From: Clostridiales bacterium UBA1774
GTDB lineage: Bacteria; Bacillota; Clostridia; Oscillospirales; Oscillospiraceae
DNA: 38,375 nt
Reading direction: 5' to 3'
NCBI GenBank assembly: GCA_002314635.1
Contig: DCGQ01000018.1
Location: forward strand, 1-38,375
Shown here: in pieces, positions 1 through 8,077 of the stretch
How positions within the stretch are numbered: the first letter of the stretch is position 1
How the letters are laid out: each line of letters begins with the position of its first letter
The notes under the pieces: model-generated
The model's database searches: none
Seen by the model: only the letters and a program-made list of their open reading frames with translations
Told to the model about the DNA's origin: nothing
Translations under genes and position numbers: made by a program

Positions 1-1529
1 ACGGGTACACCGGAACCAACTTCAACCGCCCCGGTTTCCAGCAGCTCCTGGAGGATATTGAGATGGGATATGTCGCCGTCGTATTGGTGAAGGATATGTC
101 CCGCCTTGGCAGAGATTATTTGCAGGTCGGCTATTATACAGACACTTATTTCCCCGACCACAACATTCGCTTCGTTGCCGTCAATGATTGCGTGGACAGT
201 GATGACGGAGAAAATGAGCTGGCACCGTTCCGAAATGTCATGAATGAGATGTATGCCCGTGATATCAGCCGCAAGGTGCGCTCCGCTCACCGTATCCGCG
301 GCAACTCCGGGGAACCGCTTTCGCAGCCGCCTTATGGCTATATCAAATCACCGGAGAATAAAAAGAAGTGGATCATTGAACCGGAGGCAGCAGCGGTGGT
401 ACGGGATATCTTCAAAATGTGTCTGGAGGGCAAGGGCAATGATACCATTGCCCGCATCCTGCAGGAACGGCAGATTTTGAACTGCACCGCCTATTGGCAC
501 GCTCGCGGTGTCAATCGCGGAGGAAAGAAAACACAGCCGAATCCGTATAAGTGGAAATATACCACGGTGGAGAAAATACTGTCCCGGCAAGAATACTGCG
601 GTGACATTGTCAATTTCAAGACCTATTCCAAATCCTTCAAGAACAAGGCGCGGCTGGATAACCCGGAGGAAAACTGGGTCATTTTCAGAAATGTCCATGA
701 ACCGATCATCGATCGAGATGTTTTTGAGCAGGTACAGAAGCGTATGGCAAAAGCAAAGCGTCGTGCACCGAAGCCGGAGAATGCAGAGAAGAATATGTTT
801 TCTGATCTGCTCTACTGCGCTGACTGTCACAGCAAGCTGTGGTTTCATGTAAACACCGGCAATCGTGACATTCAATTTTTCAGTTGTTCCAACTACGCGA
901 AGGATTACCGCGGGAGCTGCCCGGAACGCCACTATGTCCGTGCCGATGCGATAGAGCAGGTTGTCATGATGGAGCTTCACCGCTTGGCCGGCTATCTGAA
1001 ATACGATGAGGAAGCGTTCGCCGAGATGCTTGCGAAAAAGACCAATCAGGATATTCTGTCAGAGCAAAAGCACGCCGAGGAAGAGTTACAGAAGTCCATT
1101 GTCCGCAATGAGCAGGTGACACAGCTCTACGAAAAGCTGTATGAGGACAATGCCTCCGGAAAGGTCACGGACGAGTGGTTCCTTCAGCTTTCGCACAAGT
1201 ACGAAGTCGAGCGAATGGATTTGAAAGAAAAAATCGCCAGCCTCCGAAAGAAGCTGACGAGTATCGGCACCATGCAGCAGAACAAGGATCATTTCATCGC
1301 CGCTGTACGGAGGTTTATGGAAATGGACAAGCTGACTGCTCCGCTGCTGCGGGAGCTGATTGACCACATTGATGTCTATGAAACGCAGGGCACAGGGAAA
1401 AAGCGGACTCAGCGCATTGCAATATACTACCGCTTTGTGGGCTATATTGAGCTGCCGGTTGAAGCGCTCCGGGACTATTATAAGGCTGATACCCGGCAGG
1501 GCGTCGCAGTAGAGTATATCTCCGCATAA
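1..1529 (+). CDS. Large serine recombinase, 5' end outside window
   Basis: Site-specific DNA recombinase of the large-serine (TndX/TnpX-like) type, expected to integrate and excise a mobile element. The reading frame is open from base 3 and already encodes family residues (GYTGTNFNRPGF) before the first ATG at 63, so that ATG is internal and the catalytic-serine N-terminus lies left of the window. Visible in order are the end of the resolvase domain (KDMSRLGRDYLQVG), the recombinase domain (about nt 280-750), a Cys zinc ribbon (CADC near nt 815-835, with Cys residues near nt 875-920), a long charged coiled coil (about nt 1070-1260) and a C-terminal DUF4368-like end. It stops 33 nt before a minus-strand tRNA terminator, so the right element boundary may lie in that gap. 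The family call is secure; the nature of the element is inferred. Confidence 0.93.
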   Translation, partial: GYTGTNFNRPGFQQLLEDIEMGYVAVVLVKDMSRLGRDYLQVGYYTDTYFPDHNIRFVAVNDCVDSDDGENELAPFRNVMNEMYARDISRKVRSAHRIRGNSGEPLSQPPYGYIKSPENKKKWIIEPEAAAVVRDIFKMCLEGKGNDTIARILQERQILNCTAYWHARGVNRGGKKTQPNPYKWKYTTVEKILSRQEYCGDIVNFKTYSKSFKNKARLDNPEENWVIFRNVHEPIIDRDVFEQVQKRMAKAKRRAPKPENAEKNMFSDLLYCADCHSKLWFHVNTGNRDIQFFSCSNYAKDYRGSCPERHYVRADAIEQVVMMELHRLAGYLKYDEEAFAEMLAKKTNQDILSEQKHAEEELQKSIVRNEQVTQLYEKLYEDNASGKVTDEWFLQLSHKYEVERMDLKEKIASLRKKLTSIGTMQQNKDHFIAAVRRFMEMDKLTAPLLRELIDHIDVYETQGTGKKRTQRIAIYYRFVGYIELPVEALRDYYKADTRQGVAVEYISA

Positions 1530-1561
1530 ATAGAAAAGCAGGCCCAAAGACCTGCAAAACA

Positions 1562-1607
1562 GAAAAAATCGAGTGTTGATAACTTCAAGTCCGTTATCAA
1601 CACTCGA
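1562..1607 (-). terminator. Intrinsic terminator of tRNA-Pro
   Basis: A perfect 15-bp inverted repeat (arms 1569-1583 and 1593-1607, 9-nt loop) is followed on the minus strand by six T residues (1563-1568). It begins 3 nt after the tRNA-Pro CCA end. It also faces the end of the recombinase gene. Confidence 0.9.
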
Positions 1608-1609
1608 TA

Positions 1610-1686
1610 TGGTCGGAGTGGCGGGACTTGAACCCGCGGCCTCATGGTCCCGAACCATGCGCGATACCAAACTTCGCCACACCCCG
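1610..1686 (-). tRNA. tRNA-Pro (anticodon CGG)
   Basis: The reverse complement folds as a 77-nt tRNA. The acceptor stem is CGGGGTG/CACTCCG with one G-U pair, the anticodon stem CATGG/CCATG encloses loop TTCGGGA (anticodon CGG), the T arm contains GGGTTCAAGTCCC, and discriminator A plus CCA is encoded. It decodes CCG proline codons. It has its own promoter and terminator and lies beside the serine recombinase gene. Confidence 0.95.
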
Positions 1687-1707
1687 ATATTCATTTCAGC
1701 GAGGGTT

Positions 1708-1737
1708 ATATTAGCACAGATATACCGGTTTCGTCAA
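1708..1737 (-). promoter_or_regulatory. Promoter of tRNA-Pro
   Basis: On the minus strand TTGACG (1732-1737) and TAATAT (1708-1713) are separated by 18 nt. The -10 box ends about 21 nt before the mature tRNA 5' end. Confidence 0.8.
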
Positions 1738-1758
1738 GTGCTTTTCCCGCTGTTGCTG

Positions 1759-1788
1759 AAAAAACTGCCGCAGAATTCTGCGGCAGTT
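1759..1788 (-). terminator. Intrinsic terminator of tRNA-Gly(CCC)
   Basis: A perfect 26-bp palindrome (1763-1788) containing ACTGCCGCAG and CTGCGGCAGT is followed on the minus strand by a run of T residues (1759-1764). It starts directly at the CCA end of tRNA-Gly. Confidence 0.88.
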
Positions 1789-1861
1789 GGAGCGGATAAT
1801 GGGAATCGAACCCACCTATCCGGCTTGGGAAGCCGGTGTTCTACCGATGAACTATATCCGC
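1788..1861 (-). tRNA. tRNA-Gly (anticodon CCC)
   Basis: The reverse complement folds as a 74-nt tRNA with acceptor GCGGATA/TATCCGC, anticodon stem CCGGC/GCCGG around loop TTCCCAA (anticodon CCC), T arm GTGGGTTCGATTCCCAT, discriminator T and encoded CCA. It decodes GGG. It lies 49 nt downstream of the lipoprotein stop and has its own promoter. Confidence 0.95.
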
Positions 1862-1872
1862 ACAGCACTTGT

Positions 1873-1901
1873 ACTATAGCACAGGTGCCGATAGATTGCA
1901 A
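1873..1901 (-). promoter_or_regulatory. Promoter of tRNA-Gly(CCC)
   Basis: Minus-strand TTGCAA (1896-1901), a 17-nt spacer and TATAGT (1873-1878) precede the tRNA. The whole promoter fits in the gap after the lipoprotein gene, so the tRNA need not depend on read-through. Confidence 0.8.
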
Positions 1902-1910
1902 TACCTTTTC

Positions 1911-3071
1911 TTACTCCGTTGAGGTCAAAGACAGGGTTTTCGGTTCTGTTTCCTCCGATTCAGATTTCATACTTAGCTTACCATCACAGGCAGGGTACTT
2001 GTCTACATCCCACCAGTAGGTTCCGATCATTTCCGCATCGGACATCAAAAACCGGCTCAAGTCGCCCTGTTCCGCACAGGTCATTGCGTCCACATGGTAA
2101 TAGTCTCGTCCGATCCGGATGATGTTCCAATAGTGTGCTGACCCGGTCAGTTTTCCGGAAACCACCTGGCAAGTGACCCCACAGAGGTTGCAGAGAAGCT
2201 GAAATGCCATGGCACAGCCTTCCGAGTCAGCCTGACCCAGTATCAGGGTGTCATAGGCATTACTGTCCCGCTTGGAAGACTTCACACGATCCGCGATCAA
2301 ACGGCAGCAATACTGCGCTTTATCCACCGCAGACAGCTCCCCCATGCCCTCCAGCAGCTCTGCGGCATAGGTATTCATCACATTCAGTCGCTGATGACGC
2401 TCATTTTCAGCAGTCCGGTAAGAAAAATCAAATGTAATAATCTTACTGACGGAATCCTCCTCCGGATAGAACGCAACAGACAGGGACGGCTGTTCATACA
2501 GCAGCTCCGGATGCTGACGGTAGAAACTGTCTACATAGCTGGTCAGGGTTCGTTCCGTTACGGCAAGCGTGGCAATCTGCACGGCAAGATGCGGCTTTCC
2601 CGAAACCATATAGGCTTCCATCAGCTGGTACATATTCGCTAAAATCGGTTCCGCACGGATCTCCGACATTTCCTCTTGCGTCAGTTTGTAGCTGATATGC
2701 ACGGTGATCTCATAATAACCAAGAATCCTGCTGGTCGTATGTGAGATGTAGTCCACCGCATAACAAGCCAGCGGGTATTCCCGGGTCACATCCTGACAGA
2801 CCCGGGAGATATCGTCCTGTGCTGAACCACTGTAGTCCACCGCCCGGATCACGCCGGATTCCATTCCGGCGGCCACCATGGTTTGAACCGCAGTCAGAAG
2901 TCCGGAGTAGGTATGTACTTCATACCGGGTCCCGTCTGCCGTGGAAATCATCTGCGAATCCGTATGATCGGTCACAACGCTGTAGGAGCCTTCCGCCAGC
3001 TTCCCACAGCCGCTGAATAGCAGCGCAAACAGCAGGACTGCGGGAACAATGCGACGGTTATGCTTCATCAT
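1911..3071 (-). CDS. Transglutaminase-like lipoprotein
   Basis: A 386-residue exported lipoprotein: a short basic N-terminus, a hydrophobic stretch and lipobox LLFSGC place Cys at about residue 22. The C-terminal third carries a transglutaminase/protease-like Cys-His-Asp set: SEGCAMAFQLLCN, then SAHYWN and YYHVDAMTC. The middle part is not recognised. Such surface proteins often act on peptides or the wall, but the substrate here is unknown. It starts 1 nt after the topoisomerase A stop, with GGAAGAAG as SD, so it is probably translationally coupled. A second Met follows immediately at residue 2. No terminator is seen between its stop and the tRNA-Gly promoter. Confidence 0.82.
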   Translation of the reverse strand: MMKHNRRIVPAVLLFALLFSGCGKLAEGSYSVVTDHTDSQMISTADGTRYEVHTYSGLLTAVQTMVAAGMESGVIRAVDYSGSAQDDISRVCQDVTREYPLACYAVDYISHTTSRILGYYEITVHISYKLTQEEMSEIRAEPILANMYQLMEAYMVSGKPHLAVQIATLAVTERTLTSYVDSFYRQHPELLYEQPSLSVAFYPEEDSVSKIITFDFSYRTAENERHQRLNVMNTYAAELLEGMGELSAVDKAQYCCRLIADRVKSSKRDSNAYDTLILGQADSEGCAMAFQLLCNLCGVTCQVVSGKLTGSAHYWNIIRIGRDYYHVDAMTCAEQGDLSRFLMSDAEMIGTYWWDVDKYPACDGKLSMKSESEETEPKTLSLTSTE

Positions 3072-3072
3072 G

Positions 3073-5322
3073 TTACACTTCTTCCATGCTCATCTGGATT
3101 TCACCGCTGTCCTCCGCTTTCAGCAGCGCACCGGCTGCGGGAAGATTGCGGGCCGAATAGCGGCTTTTGTTGGCGATTGCGGTATCCTCAAGGAACTGAG
3201 CTTTGCACAGTTTGAATTTCTGCCGCAGCGTCATAACCTGAACACCCTGACTGTTTCGTGTGGCTTTTTCCGTAAGCTTTGCCGTATTCAGCAGCAGTGC
3301 CCGATCCTCTGTCGAATAGACCACCACATCCCGCTCCCCAGTGAAACAGAGAATATTCACAATGGGAGATTTATCCGAGTACGCTCCGGTCAGCTTCCGG
3401 CGATTGCTTTTTGTCATATAAGCGCTCATAGGCACGCGGGCGCATTTGCCGTTTTCAAAGAAAAACAGCACGCTCCCCCGATAGTCCTTTGGTTCCGTTA
3501 CCAGCAGGACGCTTTCCCCGTCTTCCATCTGCAGTTTTGTGGGGAGATAGGTACCCAATGCAGAAGCACGGGTTTCCTCAAACTCGCTGAGCCGCATCTT
3601 GTACGCCTGACACTTATCGGTAAACACCAGAATTTCAGAACGATTGGTGGTTTCAAAGGAGGTTTTCAGTCCATCGTCCTCCTTGAATTTCTGTTCGCTG
3701 CTGGCCCGCAGTGACAGCGGCGTGATCTTTTTCAGATACCCATGCCGGCTGATAAACACCGATACCGGTGTATCCGGTACTTCCTCCTCAACCGGTTCCT
3801 CCTCCAGCTCGTCCTTATACAGGATGCTGCTTCGCCGTGGTTCACCGAACTGTTTGATGACCTTTTCCAGCTCCTGCCGAATAATTGTGTGGATCCGGCT
3901 TCGTTTTTGCAGGATGTCCTGCAAATCGGCGATTTCTTTCTCCAGTTCTTCCGTATCCCTGATCTGCCGCAGAATATACTCTTTGTTGATGTTTCGCAGC
4001 TTGATTTCCGCCACATATTCCGCCTGCGGCTCGTCGATCCCAAAGCCGATCATCAGATTCGGCACAACCTCTGCGTCCAGCTCCGTACCGCGGATAATGG
4101 CAATAGCCCTGTCAATATCCAGCAGGATCTTACCCAGACCCTGCAGCAGATGCAGACGCTCCTGTTTTTTCGTCAGTTCGAAATGCACCCGGCGGCGGAT
4201 AGACTCGCTGCGCCATGCCACCCATTCCTCCAGAATCTGACCTACACCCAGCACCTTGGGAACACCTGCAATCAGGATATTAAAATTGCAGGAAAACGGG
4301 TCCTGCAGCGGCGTCATGCGAAACAGCTTCTGCATCAGCTTGTCCGGGTCCGTTCCACGCTTCAGATCGATCGCCAGCTTCAAGCCGCCCAAATCCGTTT
4401 CATCCCGCATATCGGCGATTTCTTTCAGTTTTCCCAGCTTGACCAGCTCCGCTACCTTATCAATGATGGCTTCCGAGGTAGTGGTATATGGAATTTCATA
4501 TATCTCGATGATATTGCTGTCCTTGTCATAACGCCACTTTGCCCGCACGTGAAAGCTGCCCCGGCCGGTGGTATAGATTTTCTCCATCTCCTGCCGGTCA
4601 TACAGGATCTCGCCTCCCGTAGAGAAATCCGGTGCGGGCATGATGCTCAGCAGATCACATTCCGGGTCACGCATATAGCTGATGGCGGCCTCGCACACCT
4701 CTTTCAGATTGAACCCGCACAGGTTGCTGGCCATGCCCACGGCAATGCCCAGATTGGCGGATACCAGCACATTGGGAAAGGTAGTGGGCAGCAGGGTGGG
4801 TTCTTTCATGCCGCCGTCATAGGAATCCGCAAAATCCACGGTATCCTTGTCAATATCCCGGAACAGCTCTCCGCAGACGGAGGATAACTTGGCCTCAGTA
4901 TAACGGGAAGCGGCATATGCCATATCCCGGGAGTAGACCTTTCCAAAGTTGCCCTTGGAATCCACAAACGGCGTCAGCAGCGCGCCATATCCCTTGCTGA
5001 GCCGAACCATGGTATCGTAGATCGCTGCGTCACCGTGGGGGTTCAGCTTCATGGTAGAGCCGACAATATTGGCGCTTTTGGTTCTGGAGCCGTTCAGCAG
5101 ACCCATCTTATACATCATATACAGCAGCTTCCGGTGAGAGGGTTTGAAGCCGTCGATCTCCGGGATGGCGCGGGACACAATGACGCTCATGGCATAGGGC
5201 ATGAAGTTTTGTTCCAGCGTGTCAACAATGGGCTGCTCTTTTACTTCGCCGTGGAGTCCTATGACATTCTCTGCACCGGCAATCTTTCGCCCGCCATCCT
5301 CCGTTTTCTTTTTTCTAGCCAA
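3073..5322 (-). CDS. parC: Type IIA topoisomerase subunit A (ParC-like)
   Basis: A 749-residue DNA-cleaving subunit of a type IIA topoisomerase, which passes one duplex through another using the ATPase subunit encoded just upstream. The Arg-Tyr catalytic pair is at residues 140-141 (AASRYTEAKLS), and the winged-helix region contains KLNPHGDAAIYDT. A long coiled coil (about 430-490) precedes a beta-pinwheel C-terminus. I see no GyrA box (QRRGGKG), and the protein is shorter than typical GyrA, which favours topoisomerase IV. The start is TTG at 5322, 12 nt after the parE stop and preceded by GAGGTGAG. A GyrA-type role cannot be excluded without the rest of the genome. Confidence 0.88.
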   Translation of the reverse strand: MARKKKTEDGGRKIAGAENVIGLHGEVKEQPIVDTLEQNFMPYAMSVIVSRAIPEIDGFKPSHRKLLYMMYKMGLLNGSRTKSANIVGSTMKLNPHGDAAIYDTMVRLSKGYGALLTPFVDSKGNFGKVYSRDMAYAASRYTEAKLSSVCGELFRDIDKDTVDFADSYDGGMKEPTLLPTTFPNVLVSANLGIAVGMASNLCGFNLKEVCEAAISYMRDPECDLLSIMPAPDFSTGGEILYDRQEMEKIYTTGRGSFHVRAKWRYDKDSNIIEIYEIPYTTTSEAIIDKVAELVKLGKLKEIADMRDETDLGGLKLAIDLKRGTDPDKLMQKLFRMTPLQDPFSCNFNILIAGVPKVLGVGQILEEWVAWRSESIRRRVHFELTKKQERLHLLQGLGKILLDIDRAIAIIRGTELDAEVVPNLMIGFGIDEPQAEYVAEIKLRNINKEYILRQIRDTEELEKEIADLQDILQKRSRIHTIIRQELEKVIKQFGEPRRSSILYKDELEEEPVEEEVPDTPVSVFISRHGYLKKITPLSLRASSEQKFKEDDGLKTSFETTNRSEILVFTDKCQAYKMRLSEFEETRASALGTYLPTKLQMEDGESVLLVTEPKDYRGSVLFFFENGKCARVPMSAYMTKSNRRKLTGAYSDKSPIVNILCFTGERDVVVYSTEDRALLLNTAKLTEKATRNSQGVQVMTLRQKFKLCKAQFLEDTAIANKSRYSARNLPAAGALLKAEDSGEIQMSMEEV

Positions 5323-5333
5323 TCCCGCTCACC

Positions 5334-7325
5334 TCAATTCACATCGATCAGGTCAATATAACGCCAGCCGTTTTCCGCGATATGATCCTTCCGGCCGTTC
5401 AGATTATCGCCTACCAGCAGATCAAAGGTATCCATCGTGGCCTGCACATCCGAGGGCATCACTTTGATCAGATGCCGTGTCTCCGGATCCATGGTGGTCA
5501 TTGCCATCATATCCGGGTCGTTTTCGCCAAGGCCCTTGCTTCGCTGAATGGTAGGCTTCGCGCCCTCGCCCAGCTCCGCAAGGATCGCGGCTTTGTCCTT
5601 TTCCGTGTAGGCAAACCGCACCTTGCCCTTCCATTCGATCTCATACAGCGGGGATTCGGCGATGTACACATAACCCTCCCGGATCAGGGTAGGCGCCAGC
5701 CGATACAGCATGGTCAGGATCATGGTACGGATATGATAGCCGTCCACATCCGCATCGGTGCAGATAATGACCTTGCTCCAGCGCAGGTTCTCCAGATCAA
5801 AGGCATTCAGTTCCTTATTATGGGAGTCCTTCACCTCTACGCCGCAGCCCAGCACCTTCAGCAGATCCATGATGATCTCGCTTTTGAAAATGCGGGCATA
5901 ATCCGCTTTCAGACAGTTCAGGATTTTTCCGCGAACCGGCATGATGCCCTGAAATTCCGCGTTCCGGCTCTGTTTACAGGCGCCCAGTGCGCTGTCGCCC
6001 TCCACGATATAGATTTCACGGCGGCTCACATCCTTGGTGCGGCAGTCCACGAACTTTTCGATGCGGCTTGTCAGATCTACGGAGCCGGTGAGCTTCTTTT
6101 TCAGATTCAGACGGGTGCGTTCTGCCGTTTCTCTGCTGCGCTTGTTCACAAGCACCTGTTCCATGATCCGCTCCGCGTCCTTCGGGTTCTCGATGAAGTA
6201 GATTTCCAGCCGGGACTTGAAGAACTCGGTCATGGCATCCTGAATGAATTTATTGGTAATGGCCTTCTTGGTTTGATTCTCATAGGAAGTGCGGGTGGAA
6301 AAGCAGTTGGTAATCAAAATCAGGCAGTCCTGAATATCATTAAAGACAACTTTGCTTTCGCCCTTCTGATACTTTCCCTGCTTTCGAAGCAGCGCGTCAA
6401 TGGCGGACACAAAGGCGGAACGGGTAGCCTTATCCGGTGCGCCGCCGTATTCCAGCCAGGATGAGTTATGGTAATACTCGATCAGATTCCGCTTGTTGCT
6501 GAAACAGAACACTGCGGACAGCTTCACCTTGTAATCCTGCATGTCCTCCCGGTCACGTCCCCGGCGCTCGGCTTCAATGTATTCCGGCAGGGTCAGGGAA
6601 TCCTCTCCCGCGATCTCGGCAGCATAATCCCGGATGCCGTTTTCATAGAGATAGCTCGTCTCCCGGAAGCTGCTGCCCTTCTCCTGAACCCGCAGCAGGA
6701 AGGTGATCCCTGCGTTGACTACCGCCTGTCTTTTCAGCATATCCTCAAAATAGCTGTCCGGCATGGCGATATCCGTGAACACCTCCAGATCCGGCTTCCA
6801 ACGAATGCAGGAACCGGTTCGTTTCTTTTCATAGGGTTCCGAACTCAGTCCTCCGATGTTCTCACCCTTTTCAAAATGCAGGCTGTACTTTTTCCCGTCA
6901 CGCCATACGGTCACATCCATATACTCTGAGGAATATTGGGTAGCGCAGGAACCAAGGCCGTTCAGTCCCAGTGAGTATTCGTAGTTTTCTCCGGCCTCGT
7001 TATCGTATTTACCACCTGCATACAACTCGCAGAACACCAGCTCCCAGTTATAGCGCTGTTCTGCCGGATTGTAGTCTACCGGGCAGCCGCGGCCAAAGTC
7101 CTCCACCTGAATGGAACCATCCAGAAATTTACTGACAATGATCTGTTTTCCGTAACCCTCTCTCGCCTCGTCGATGGCGTTAGACACGATTTCAAAAACC
7201 GCGTGTTCGCAGCCGTCCAATCCGTCCGAGCCGAAGATGACCCCCGGGCGCTTCCGCACCCGATCCGCCCCTTTCAGAGAGGAAATGCTTTCGTTTCCGT
7301 ATTGTTTCGTCGTTTTCTTCGCCAT
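5334..7325 (-). CDS. parE: Type IIA topoisomerase subunit B (ParE-like)
   Basis: The 663-residue ATPase/Toprim subunit. The GHKL ATP site contains FEIVSNAIDEA (residues 44-54), followed by DFGRG and a Gly-rich lid (LGLNGLGS). The transducer contains QTKKAI (351-356). The Toprim domain shows EGDSALG (442-448), MPVRGKILN and DADVDGYHIRT (524-534), and a late IQRSKGLGE. The family norm is EGDSAGG and PLRGKILNV, so this is a divergent copy but with the acidic metal ligands in place. The start is ATG after GGAACAGGATC. It is followed by parC at an 11-nt gap. ParE rather than GyrB is inferred from pairing and length. Confidence 0.9.
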   Translation of the reverse strand: MAKKTTKQYGNESISSLKGADRVRKRPGVIFGSDGLDGCEHAVFEIVSNAIDEAREGYGKQIIVSKFLDGSIQVEDFGRGCPVDYNPAEQRYNWELVFCELYAGGKYDNEAGENYEYSLGLNGLGSCATQYSSEYMDVTVWRDGKKYSLHFEKGENIGGLSSEPYEKKRTGSCIRWKPDLEVFTDIAMPDSYFEDMLKRQAVVNAGITFLLRVQEKGSSFRETSYLYENGIRDYAAEIAGEDSLTLPEYIEAERRGRDREDMQDYKVKLSAVFCFSNKRNLIEYYHNSSWLEYGGAPDKATRSAFVSAIDALLRKQGKYQKGESKVVFNDIQDCLILITNCFSTRTSYENQTKKAITNKFIQDAMTEFFKSRLEIYFIENPKDAERIMEQVLVNKRSRETAERTRLNLKKKLTGSVDLTSRIEKFVDCRTKDVSRREIYIVEGDSALGACKQSRNAEFQGIMPVRGKILNCLKADYARIFKSEIIMDLLKVLGCGVEVKDSHNKELNAFDLENLRWSKVIICTDADVDGYHIRTMILTMLYRLAPTLIREGYVYIAESPLYEIEWKGKVRFAYTEKDKAAILAELGEGAKPTIQRSKGLGENDPDMMAMTTMDPETRHLIKVMPSDVQATMDTFDLLVGDNLNGRKDHIAENGWRYIDLIDVN

Positions 7326-7372
7326 GATCCTGTTCCGGCGGCGCCGGATGCTCCTTTTCCCGGATTTTTGGT

Positions 7373-8059
7373 TTATTGCAGCAGGAAGCCCACGCCGTCC
7401 TGACTGTACAGTCGGGCAGGAATGTCAAAGGGCGGGTCCTGCGGCTGGATTCTGCCTGCCATGGTGGCTTCGCAGCATTCCATGAGCCGTCCGATCACCT
7501 CCGGCTGCAGCGGCATGGGGCCGTGTGCCGGGTATATCTTATCAAAATACTCCGCCTGACGGGACAGCCGCTCCATACTGGCATAATACGCCGTCATGCT
7601 GCGCTGGGGGCCGAACATGAAAATGGGACTTTCGGAAACCATGTCGCCGGTGAAGATCATCCGCCGTTCCTCATCCAGAATGGCAAGACTGCCGCAGGTA
7701 TGGCCGGGAATCAGCAGGATCTCCAGCCAGCGGTCGCCCAGATACAGGCGGGCATTGTCCGGAATAGCCAGATGGGGCTTCCACGGATTCTTCTCTTCGT
7801 AATAGGCGAACTCCGCCGGGTGCAGGTAAGGCGTATCGAACTGATCGTTGCAGCCGGTGTGATCCGGGTCCGCATGGGTATTGATCAGCATGACCGGCTT
7901 GTCCGTCAGGCTCTTGACCAGCTTTTGCAGATCACCGGCACCGTTGCCGCTGTCCAGCAGGACGGCGCGCTCCGTACCAGCCAGCAGGTAGCAGCGCACC
8001 ATGCCCTCATCAATCGCCCATGTGCTGTCATCAATCGCTATTACTTTATACGCATCCAT
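7373..8059 (-). CDS. MBL-fold metallohydrolase
   Basis: A 228-residue metallo-beta-lactamase-fold hydrolase, probably cytoplasmic because no signal peptide is seen. Metal-ligand motifs are THADPDH (residues 61-67), PGHTCGSL (about 128-135), FTGDM and YPAHGP. In the first motif Asp replaces the usual middle His (HxDxDH rather than HxHxDH), a variant I recall from other family members. The substrate cannot be told. AAAGGAG precedes the ATG by 9 nt and lies right after the GH3 stop (18-nt gap), so the two are probably co-expressed. A 47-nt gap without a terminator leads to parE. Confidence 0.85.
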   Translation of the reverse strand: MDAYKVIAIDDSTWAIDEGMVRCYLLAGTERAVLLDSGNGAGDLQKLVKSLTDKPVMLINTHADPDHTGCNDQFDTPYLHPAEFAYYEEKNPWKPHLAIPDNARLYLGDRWLEILLIPGHTCGSLAILDEERRMIFTGDMVSESPIFMFGPQRSMTAYYASMERLSRQAEYFDKIYPAHGPMPLQPEVIGRLMECCEATMAGRIQPQDPPFDIPARLYSQDGVGFLLQ

Positions 8060-8077
8060 ATTTCAAATCTCCTTTAT

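Noticed and set aside
1086..1694. Minus-strand frame through tRNA-Pro
   Set aside because: Encodes the typical translated-tRNA peptide and is antisense to the recombinase.
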